From positions 620,001 to 684,000 of the forward strand of contig NZ_FPKV01000001.1 of assembly GCF_900114265.1 (NCBI RefSeq): a stretch of DNA of 64,000 nt. The letters run 5' to 3'. The stretch's first letter is position 1, and every line of letters begins with the position of its first letter. Below are positions 18,941 through 25,691 of this stretch, piece by piece. Source of the DNA: Flaviramulus basaltis (lineage in GTDB: Bacteria; Bacteroidota; Bacteroidia; Flavobacteriales; Flavobacteriaceae). Position numbers and translations under genes: made by a program. Under the pieces are notes generated by a model. The model searched no databases. It was given only the letters and a program-made list of their open reading frames with translations, and was not told the DNA's origin.

Positions 18941-20095
18941 TTGCAAAAACCAATCTCCATAACTGCTATCGCATCTATTTCTCCATTAGGAAAATCATTA
19001 GATGAAGCATGGGAAAACTACCAAAATGACACGCATTGTATTACTGAAAAATCATTTCAAAATGGTACCGCTTTAGCTGCCGAAATCACAAATGAAGCAA
19101 AGCAAGAGATTGAAAATTTAAGAACTTCAGACCATAAATATAAATCGTTAGACGATACTGTTCTATACGCTATTTATGCTTCAAGACAAGCCGTAAAACA
19201 AGCAAAATGGAACGGTTCTGATAATTTCGGAATTAACATTGGCTCTTCCCGTGGTGCAACGCAACTTTTTGAAACCTATCATGAAGATTTTTTAAAAAGC
19301 AACAAAGCAAAAACCTTAAGTTCGCCAACAACAACTTTAGGTAATATCTCATCTTGGGTTGCGCACGATTTACAAACCGAAGGTCCCGAAATAAGTCATT
19401 CTATAACATGCTCTACAGCTTTACATGCTATGCTAAATGGTGTCGCTTGGATAAACTCAGGCATGTGTAATAAATTTTTAGTTGGTGGCAGCGAAGCCCC
19501 ATTAACGCCATTTACCATTGCACAAATGAAGGCCTTAAAAATTTATGCAGATAACAGCCAAAACTATCCTTGTCGCGCATTAGACCTCAACAAAAAGCAT
19601 AACAGCATGGTTTTAGGTGAAGGTGCGTCTATGATTTGTTTAGAAGGTGGTAAAAAAGAAAACGCATTAGCCATTGTTAAAGGCATCGGTTACGCCACAG
19701 AGATTTTAGAGCACAATATTTCTATTTCTAGTGATGCTAAATGTTTTCAAAAATCTATGAAAATGGCATTAGGTGACATAAACCCTGATGATATTGATGT
19801 TGTAATAATGCATGCACCAGGCACAATTAAAGGCGATATTTCTGAATACAAAGCCATAGAAAAAATATTTTGTAACAAAATACCTTCACTTACTACTAAC
19901 AAGTGGAAGATAGGTCACACCTTTGGAGCTTCGGGAGCTCTAAATATCGAATTTGCTTTATTAATGTTAAAGCATCAAAAATTTATTGGTGTCCCTTATT
20001 TGGAATCGCAAAATTCTCCAAAAAAAATAAAAAATATTTTAGTAAACGCTGTTGGATTTGGCGGAAATGCAGTGTCAATTTTTCTTTCAAAATAA
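18941..20095 (+). CDS. Beta-ketoacyl synthase-like condensing enzyme in biotin cluster
   Basis: 384 residues with a TTG start that fits the promoter 18 bases upstream. It has the Cys-His-His triad of FabB/FabF-type condensing enzymes: Cys157 in ITCSTALHAM, His291 in IMHAPGTIKGD and His326 in KIGHTFGASGA. It is about 25-30 residues shorter than FabF. Its place between bioA and bioB, with no bioC, bioH or other pimeloyl gene in the window, suggests it helps build or supply the pimeloyl chain; that is inference. Alternatives are a housekeeping or secondary-lipid ketoacyl synthase that happens to sit here. Confidence 0.8.
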   Translation: MQKPISITAIASISPLGKSLDEAWENYQNDTHCITEKSFQNGTALAAEITNEAKQEIENLRTSDHKYKSLDDTVLYAIYASRQAVKQAKWNGSDNFGINIGSSRGATQLFETYHEDFLKSNKAKTLSSPTTTLGNISSWVAHDLQTEGPEISHSITCSTALHAMLNGVAWINSGMCNKFLVGGSEAPLTPFTIAQMKALKIYADNSQNYPCRALDLNKKHNSMVLGEGASMICLEGGKKENALAIVKGIGYATEILEHNISISSDAKCFQKSMKMALGDINPDDIDVVIMHAPGTIKGDISEYKAIEKIFCNKIPSLTTNKWKIGHTFGASGALNIEFALLMLKHQKFIGVPYLESQNSPKKIKNILVNAVGFGGNAVSIFLSK

Positions 20096-20097
20096 AG

Positions 20098-20127
20098 TTG
20101 CAAAACTTTATAAAGATTGTATATTTA
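20098..20127 (+). promoter_or_regulatory. Promoter before the NfeD-like/flotillin pair
   Basis: A TTG at 20098-20100 and a TATATTTA box at 20120-20127 are separated by 19 bases, the normal spacing of Bacteroidota -33 and -7 elements. The start codon is 22 bases after the box. Confidence 0.55.
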
Positions 20128-20149
20128 TTAACTCATATTTATCCTAAAA

Positions 20150-20782
20150 ATGTCTGATTGGTTTTCGAATTTAGATTTGCTTTCAAAAATTTACTGGTTA
20201 ATAGCTATTATTGGGTCACTCATTTTTACTTTGGTCTTTATATTAGCATTTGTAGGTGGAGATGCGGATGAATTTGACAGTGTTGATTCTGAAATTGATG
20301 GTGATGCTGGTATCGGTTTTCAATTTATTACATTTAAAAACCTAGTTGGATTCTTTACTATTTTTGGATGGAGTGGTATTGCCTGTATTGAAGCTGGACT
20401 TTCCAAACCAATAACTTTTATTATTTCTACATTTTGCGGTTTAGTTATGATGGCTATAATGGCTAGCATGTTCTACTTAATGCGAAAATTGAGCGATAGC
20501 GGTACTCTAAATTATAAAAATGCCATTGGTGCCATTGGCGAAGTATATCTTACTATTGCTGCAAATCGAGCTAAAATGGGAAAGGTTACCGTAACAATTC
20601 AAGGTGCTTCAAGAGAATTAGAAGCCCTTACAGATTCTCTTATGGAATTAAAATCTGGTACCATTATAAAAGTACTTGATGTTACCAATAACGGCATATT
20701 AATAGTAGACCAAACAAGAAAACCAATTGAACCCATAAAACAACACACTTATGAAATTACTGATAATTCAGGAAAACTTTAA
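20150..20782 (+). CDS. NfeD-like membrane protein with OB-fold-type C-terminal domain
   Basis: A 210-residue inner-membrane protein. A membrane segment near residues 16-34 (YWLIAIIGSLIFTLVFILA) is followed by an acidic Asp/Glu loop (residues about 38-53) and two more hydrophobic segments. A soluble C-terminal part (GAIGEVYLTIAANRAKMGKV onward) resembles the OB-fold of NfeD/YqeZ-type proteins. Its 3' end overlaps the flotillin gene by 32 bases. NfeD-like proteins are standard partners of bacterial flotillins, which supports the pairing. Function in membrane organisation is inferred from family. Confidence 0.75.
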   Translation: MSDWFSNLDLLSKIYWLIAIIGSLIFTLVFILAFVGGDADEFDSVDSEIDGDAGIGFQFITFKNLVGFFTIFGWSGIACIEAGLSKPITFIISTFCGLVMMAIMASMFYLMRKLSDSGTLNYKNAIGAIGEVYLTIAANRAKMGKVTVTIQGASRELEALTDSLMELKSGTIIKVLDVTNNGILIVDQTRKPIEPIKQHTYEITDNSGKL

Positions 20783-22169
20783 CTTAGGACTTCCAATGGC
20801 TCTTATTTTTGGAGTATTATTTATATTCCTTTTTTTAATTGTTTTAATAAGACGCTATAAACGTTGTCCATCAGATAGAATTTTAGTTGTTTATGGTAAA
20901 GTTGGCGGTGGGCAATCAGCAAAATGTATTCATGGTGGAGCCGCTTTTATTATTCCAGTATTTCAAGACTATGAGTTTCTGGACTTAACACCTATGTCTA
21001 TTGAAGTAAATTTAATAAACGCCTTATCAAAACAAAACATTCGTGTTAATGTTCCATCTAGATTTACCATTGGTGTTTCTACAGAACCAGGCGTTATGCA
21101 AAATGCTGCAGAACGATTATTAGGTTTAGGGTTACCAGATATTCAAGAACTCGCTAAAGAAATTATTTTTGGCCAATTACGTTTAGTTGTTGCATCAATG
21201 GATATTGAAGAAATTAATTCTGATAGAGATAAGTTTTTAACTAACATTTCTCAAAGTGTTGAATCTGAACTTAAAAAAGTAGGTTTAAAACTTATAAATG
21301 TAAATATTACAGATATTGTTGATGAATCTGGTTATATAGAAGCATTAGGAAAAGAAGCTGCTGCACACGCCATTAACGCAGCAAGAAAATCTGTAGCAGA
21401 AAAAAATAGAGATGGTTCTATTGGAGAAGCCAATGCTGTTCAAGACCAAAGAACGCAGGTTGCAGCTGCAAATGCACAAGCTGTTGAAGGTGAAAATAAA
21501 GCAAAAATAGCGGTTGCAAATTCAGATTCATTACGTCGTCAACGTGAAGCAGAAGCAGAACGTGTGGCTAACGCATCAGAAAAAGTACAAAGTGCAAAAG
21601 CATTAGAAGAATCTTATGCTGCTGAAAAAGAAGCTGAAACTGCAAGAGCAGAAAGAGAGCGTTCTTCTCAAATGGCAGATGTTATTGTACCTGCTGAAAT
21701 TGATAAAAGAAAAGTGGAAATTGATGCTGAAGCTGAAGCAGAAAGAATAAGAAGACGTGCAAAAGGTGAAGCCGATGCCATTTTATTTAAAGCTCAAGCA
21801 GAAGCTCAAGGTCTTTACGAAGTATTAACAAAACAGGCTGCTGGTTTAGAACAAATTGTAAAAGCTGCTGGTAATAATTCTAAAGATGCAGTATTATTAT
21901 TAATTGCCGATAAATTACCTGAATTGGTTAAAACTCAAGCCGAAGCTATTAAAAATATCAAAATTGATAAAATAACAGTTTGGGAAAATGGAGGAAATGG
22001 TGAAGATGGAAAATCATCTACAGCAAATTTTCTTTCCGGAATGTATAAATCGGTGCCGCCTTTACAAGATATGTTTAACATGGCTGGTATGGAACTTCCT
22101 GAATATTTAAAAGGGAAGGATGTAACAACTGAGAAAAAAGATACAGATACTTCTAAAAATAAAGAATGA
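20751..22169 (+). CDS. Flotillin-like SPFH-domain membrane protein
   Basis: 472 residues. An N-terminal membrane helix (about 16-34, ALIFGVLFIFLFLIVLI) is followed by the SPFH/band-7 domain (RILVVYGKVGGG to about residue 190). A long alanine/glutamate-rich coiled coil comes next (about 200-350, repeats such as EAEAEAERIRRRAKG). This is the flotillin layout; Bacillus FloT is the known model, a scaffold for membrane microdomains. It overlaps the NfeD-like gene, which is the usual arrangement. It lies between the ketoacyl synthase and bioB, though bioB has its own promoter box, so no biotin role is implied. Confidence 0.9.
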   Translation: MKLLIIQENFNLGLPMALIFGVLFIFLFLIVLIRRYKRCPSDRILVVYGKVGGGQSAKCIHGGAAFIIPVFQDYEFLDLTPMSIEVNLINALSKQNIRVNVPSRFTIGVSTEPGVMQNAAERLLGLGLPDIQELAKEIIFGQLRLVVASMDIEEINSDRDKFLTNISQSVESELKKVGLKLINVNITDIVDESGYIEALGKEAAAHAINAARKSVAEKNRDGSIGEANAVQDQRTQVAAANAQAVEGENKAKIAVANSDSLRRQREAEAERVANASEKVQSAKALEESYAAEKEAETARAERERSSQMADVIVPAEIDKRKVEIDAEAEAERIRRRAKGEADAILFKAQAEAQGLYEVLTKQAAGLEQIVKAAGNNSKDAVLLLIADKLPELVKTQAEAIKNIKIDKITVWENGGNGEDGKSSTANFLSGMYKSVPPLQDMFNMAGMELPEYLKGKDVTTEKKDTDTSKNKE

Positions 22170-22201
22170 TATTAAAATTCCGCTTTTAAAGTTGAATTTT
22201 C

Positions 22202-22209
22202 TACCTTTA
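22202..22209 (+). promoter_or_regulatory. -7 box of bioB promoter
   Basis: TACCTTTA fits TAnnTTTG except the last base and lies 17 bases before the bioB ATG. Confidence 0.5.
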
Positions 22210-22226
22210 CACCCTTATTTGAGACT

Positions 22227-23321
22227 ATGAGCGAGACAAAACACAACTGGACTAAAGAAGAAATTCTAAATATATACAACAAACCATTAATGGAGTTGCT
22301 TTACGAAGCAGCAACTGTACACCGTTTACATCACGACCCAAACACGGTGCAAGTAAGTACATTGTTATCTATTAAAACTGGTGGTTGTCCTGAAGATTGT
22401 GGCTATTGCCCACAAGCAGCACGTTATCATACCAACGTTGAAGGAAACGATTTAATGAGTGTGCAACAAGTAAAAGCACAAGCGTTACGTGCAAAATCTA
22501 GCGGAAGTTCTCGTGTTTGTATGGGTGCAGCTTGGAGAAATGTAAAAGATGGTGAGGAGTTTGACCAAGTTCTAGAAATGGTGAGAACCATTAATAAATT
22601 GGATATGGAAGTATGTTGTACTTTAGGTATGATTACCGAAAACCAAGCACAACGTTTAGCAGAAGCTGGTTTGTATGCTTACAATCATAATTTAGATTCA
22701 TCTGAAGAATATTATAAAGAAGTTATTTCTACACGTGGTTTTGAAGACCGTTTAGAAACTATTGATAACGTTAGAAAAACCAACGTAACGGTTTGTAGTG
22801 GTGGTATTATTGGTATGGGCGAAAAGGTAGAAGACAGAGCAGGTATGCTTGTGGCGCTTTCTACATTAAATCCGCAACCAGAATCGGTGCCAATTAACGC
22901 TTTAGTTGCGGTTGAAGGTACTCCTTTAGAAGATCAAGAACCTATTTCTATTTGGGACATGATTAGAATGGTCGCTACAACACGTATTATAATGCCAGAA
23001 ACTCAAGTGCGTTTAAGTGCTGGAAGAACAGAAATGACTCGCGAAGGACAGGCGATGTGCTTTTTTGCTGGTGCCAACTCTATTTTTGCTGGCGATAAAT
23101 TACTAACTACACCAAACCCAGATGTAAACGAAGACATGAAAATGTTTGAGTTATTAGGGTTAAATGCACAAAAGCCTTTTATTAAAAAGATGCAACCAGA
23201 AACGGTTGAAGCTACAGACTCTAAATACCAAGCTTTAGGTGAAAAACCAAAATGGACAAGACCAGAGCATACTATAGAGCGTAACGAAGTCGCTAAGCAA
23301 AAAGCTAAGGTTGTAAAATAA
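22227..23321 (+). CDS. bioB: Biotin synthase
   Basis: A 364-residue radical-SAM enzyme that inserts sulfur into dethiobiotin, the last step of biotin synthesis. The [4Fe-4S] motif CPEDCGYC places Cys54, Cys58 and Cys61. Further family signatures include YNHNLDSS, VCSGGIIGMGE and SAGRTEM near the auxiliary cluster. Length is slightly above the E. coli 346 residues because of a charged C-terminal tail. It closes the cluster; a folded intergenic element follows. Confidence 0.98.
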   Translation: MSETKHNWTKEEILNIYNKPLMELLYEAATVHRLHHDPNTVQVSTLLSIKTGGCPEDCGYCPQAARYHTNVEGNDLMSVQQVKAQALRAKSSGSSRVCMGAAWRNVKDGEEFDQVLEMVRTINKLDMEVCCTLGMITENQAQRLAEAGLYAYNHNLDSSEEYYKEVISTRGFEDRLETIDNVRKTNVTVCSGGIIGMGEKVEDRAGMLVALSTLNPQPESVPINALVAVEGTPLEDQEPISIWDMIRMVATTRIIMPETQVRLSAGRTEMTREGQAMCFFAGANSIFAGDKLLTTPNPDVNEDMKMFELLGLNAQKPFIKKMQPETVEATDSKYQALGEKPKWTRPEHTIERNEVAKQKAKVVK

Positions 23322-23342
23322 TATTAGTAAGCATTTTTTGTT

Positions 23343-23371
23343 ATTTCGACATTGGGAGAAATCGCATAATT
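23343..23371 (+). repeat. Possible degraded intergenic hairpin repeat
   Basis: ATTTC and GAAAT arms around GACATTGGGA resemble the short ATTTCGA...GAGAAATC intergenic repeats I know from Bacteroidota genomes. Only one copy is seen in the window, so support is weak. Confidence 0.3.
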
Positions 23372-23460
23372 TGTGATATTATATTTTAGCTCAACACCAC
23401 ATTTTTTAAAAAATTAATATTTAAATTAACGTACGTTATTTTTGAATAACGCATCTATTT

Positions 23461-23544
23461 GCGTTAGGGATAGTAATGAAAAGCCCACAGCGAGGTACGA
23501 GCGCGGACTTGCAATGTATAGCCCGACCCTTGTGGTAACGCCCA
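23461..23544. ncRNA. Folded, GC-rich intergenic element of flavobacterial type
   Basis: A sharply GC-richer block in AT-rich DNA. GCGTTA (23461-23466) pairs with TAACGC (23536-23541). CCACA (23485-23489) can pair with TGTGG (23531-23535), which stacks on the first stem. An alternative internal hairpin pairs AAG-CC-GCG (23481-23492) with CGC-GG-CTT (23502-23510). It also contains TAGCCCGACCC. I recognise this layout as a recurrent intergenic element in flavobacteria, possibly an RNA or a small mobile repeat; the name (perhaps the Flavo-1 RNA) is not certain. It lies after bioB and 33 bases before the next promoter box. Direction is unknown. Confidence 0.5.
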
Positions 23545-23576
23545 AAAATACTATTTTGAATTTCGTAACGTTTTCT

Positions 23577-23584
23577 TAACTTTA
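23577..23584 (+). promoter_or_regulatory. -7 box of the cupin-like gene
   Basis: TAACTTTA lies 20 bases before the TTG start at 23605 and supports that start. Confidence 0.45.
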
Positions 23585-23604
23585 GCCACTAAAAGATTTT
23601 AGCC

Positions 23605-24465
23605 TTGTCACTAAACTTACAAGACATTCCTAGAGTAAAAACAATTACTAAAGAGGATTTTTTAAAACACTATTTTAAACCACAAAAACCTGTGGTTATT
23701 GAACGTTTTATAGACGATTGGCCTGCGTATACTAAATGGAATTTAGACTATATGAAAACCATTGGTGGCGATATTACCATACCGCTTTACGATGATAGAC
23801 CTGTTAATTTTAAAGATGGTTTTAACGAGCCACATGCAAAAATGAAATTAGGTGATTATGTAGATTTGTTAAGGCGCGAACCTACCAAATACCGCATTTT
23901 TTTATGGAATGCATTAAAGGAAATACCCGCTTTACAAAAAGATTTTACGTTTCCAGATTTTGGTTTAAGCCTTATGAAAGGGATTCCTATGCTGTTTTTT
24001 GGCGGTCGTAATTCGCACACGTTTATGCATTATGATATAGATTTGGCTAATATTTTTCATTTTCATTTTGAAGGTGAAAAACAAATTATTTTGTTCGACC
24101 AAAAACAAAACGACTTTCTATATAAAATTCCGCATTCTCTAATTACTAGAGAAGATATAGATTTTAATAAACCCGATTTTAAAAAATGGCCCATGCTTAA
24201 AAAAGCTAAAGGTTATAAAACAATGCTAAATCATGGTGAGGTTTTATATATGCCCGAAGGCTATTGGCATTACATGCGTTATATTACACCTGGCTTTTCT
24301 ATGAGTTTACGTGCTATTGCTAGAAACCCTAAAAATTTAACTAAAGCTATTTACAACATATTAATAATGCGAAATTATGATGGCATGATGCGCCGTTTAA
24401 AGGGGCAAAAGTGGATAGATTGGAAGAATGAGCAAGCTGTTATTAGAACACATAAAGACCTTTAA
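23605..24465 (+). CDS. Cupin-like (JmjC/cupin_8) Fe(II)/2-oxoglutarate oxygenase-type protein
   Basis: 286 residues from a TTG start; no ATG is better placed and the promoter box is 20 bases upstream. The early segment PVVIERFIDDWPAY is typical of cupin_8/JmjC proteins. The metal triad is visible: His142 and Asp144 in HYDID, and His222 in GYWHYM. It should therefore be an iron-dependent hydroxylase, related to FIH/asparaginyl hydroxylases, in the cytosol. The substrate is unknown. It stands as a single gene after bioB and before a small exported protein with its own promoter. Confidence 0.8.
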   Translation: MSLNLQDIPRVKTITKEDFLKHYFKPQKPVVIERFIDDWPAYTKWNLDYMKTIGGDITIPLYDDRPVNFKDGFNEPHAKMKLGDYVDLLRREPTKYRIFLWNALKEIPALQKDFTFPDFGLSLMKGIPMLFFGGRNSHTFMHYDIDLANIFHFHFEGEKQIILFDQKQNDFLYKIPHSLITREDIDFNKPDFKKWPMLKKAKGYKTMLNHGEVLYMPEGYWHYMRYITPGFSMSLRAIARNPKNLTKAIYNILIMRNYDGMMRRLKGQKWIDWKNEQAVIRTHKDL

Positions 24466-24494
24466 ATAAAACTTTTTTATTTACTAACTTATAA

Positions 24495-24502
24495 TACCTT
24501 TG
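24495..24502 (+). promoter_or_regulatory. -7 box of the small barrel-protein gene
   Basis: TACCTTTG is an exact TAnnTTTG match, 26 bases before the ATG. Confidence 0.65.
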
Positions 24503-24527
24503 CGCACTAAAAATTTTAAACTAAATC

Positions 24528-25043
24528 ATGAAAAAAGTAATTTTATTAGTAGTACTATTAAGTGTTTCGTTTGTTAATTCACAGGCCTTTATAGGAAGCG
24601 GTGATAACAAATTTCAAGTAGGTGCGAATTTTCAAGATAATGGTAGCGGACTTAACCTTAGTTACGATTTTGGTATTGGCCAGAATATTTCTGTTGGTTT
24701 CTCCTCAACTTATCTTTTAGGTGTAGATGATGCCTTAAAAAATAACGCAAATGATGACTTAAATGCAGGTTTTGACAATCGGTTTGATATTAGAGCTCGT
24801 TTTAATGCTAACTTAGGTAACGTGGTTAATATTGATGAAAACTTTGATATTTATCCAGGTTTAAGCCTAGGGCTTAAAAACTTAGGTGGACATTTAGGGA
24901 TGCGTTATTTTTTTACTGAAGGTTTTGGTATTTATACCGAATTAAACACTCCTTTTGCAAAATATAAAACAGAAAAATTAACGCCTGCTGAAAAATTGCA
25001 TAACCAATTTACGGTTAATGTGGGTGCTAGTTTTAATTTGTAA
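24528..25043 (+). CDS. Small exported beta-barrel-like protein (DUF6646-like)
   Basis: 171 residues with a signal peptide ending near residue 19 (FVNSQ). The mature part has alternating hydrophobic/polar strands rich in Gly, Asn and aromatic residues (GLNLSYDFGIGQNISVGFSS, and a final FTVNVGASFNL), which suggests an eight-stranded outer-membrane barrel. I associate it with the DUF6646 family of flavobacteria, whose role is unknown. A strong bidirectional terminator follows. Confidence 0.65.
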   Translation: MKKVILLVVLLSVSFVNSQAFIGSGDNKFQVGANFQDNGSGLNLSYDFGIGQNISVGFSSTYLLGVDDALKNNANDDLNAGFDNRFDIRARFNANLGNVVNIDENFDIYPGLSLGLKNLGGHLGMRYFFTEGFGIYTELNTPFAKYKTEKLTPAEKLHNQFTVNVGASFNL

Positions 25044-25064
25044 AAAAAATTAAAATAGTTTACT

Positions 25065-25102
25065 AAAAAAGCGGTGAAAATTTAAATTTTCACCGCTTTT
25101 TT
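25065..25102. terminator. Bidirectional terminator between barrel protein and recX
   Basis: A 38-base perfect palindrome with AAAAAAGCGGTGAAAATTT and its complement. It serves the two convergent genes on either side. Confidence 0.9.
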
Positions 25103-25106
25103 ATAA

Positions 25107-25580
25107 TTACTTTATCAATTCTGTTGCTTTTTCGTATACTAAATATGATTCCCATCCTCTATATAGCAGATAATCAATTAATTTCTTCCTTTTCTTAAAC
25201 TTGTCCTTTTCTTTTATAGAATGCAGTCTTTTTTCGGCTAAATCATTAAAAACCTCGATGTACTCCTCTTCCTGTATGGTTGCAAGTGCTTGATTTATAT
25301 TAACTTTGCTTACGTCTTTTTTCTTAAGTTCATAAGATAATCGACTGCGCCCCCATTTCTTGATTTTAAACTTACCGCTTACAAATGTTTTGGCAAAACG
25401 TTCTTCATTAAGAAAGTTATGTTCCAACAGATGAACTATGATTACATCGATAGCCTCGGGTATCATGTACATGGTTTCAAGCTTTTGCCTTACTTCTTGA
25501 TGACACCGTTCTTGATACGCACAATAATGCTCCATTTTTTTGGTAGCTTCTTGTAGCGTATATGTTTTTTTTGTTTGCAT
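25107..25580 (-). CDS. recX: Regulatory protein RecX
   Basis: A 157-residue, mostly helical protein with the repeated three-helix units of RecX (CHQEVRQKL, FLNEERFAKTFVSGKF, KKWGRSRLSYELKKKDV). RecX binds inside the RecA filament groove and limits RecA activity. Length matches the family. It is monocistronic, ends at the strong terminator and is divergent from the T9SS cargo gene. Confidence 0.9.
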   Translation of the reverse strand: MQTKKTYTLQEATKKMEHYCAYQERCHQEVRQKLETMYMIPEAIDVIIVHLLEHNFLNEERFAKTFVSGKFKIKKWGRSRLSYELKKKDVSKVNINQALATIQEEEYIEVFNDLAEKRLHSIKEKDKFKKRKKLIDYLLYRGWESYLVYEKATELIK

Positions 25581-25640
25581 TGGCTTTCAAAAATAACAAT
25601 TGATAAACTAACAATAAGAATAAAAAAATATAAAAACCAA

Positions 25641-25678
25641 ATCTACTATACTAAGCATTGCCTAAGTATAGATTTTTT
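25641..25678 (+). other. Leader hairpin before the T9SS cargo gene
   Basis: CTATACT and AGTATAG arms around an AAGCATTGCCTA loop are followed by six T, 14 bases before the ATG. It looks like a terminator or attenuator in the leader, or part of the promoter region; no clean -7 box is seen for this gene. Confidence 0.35.
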
Positions 25679-25691
25679 AAACTTAACCGTC

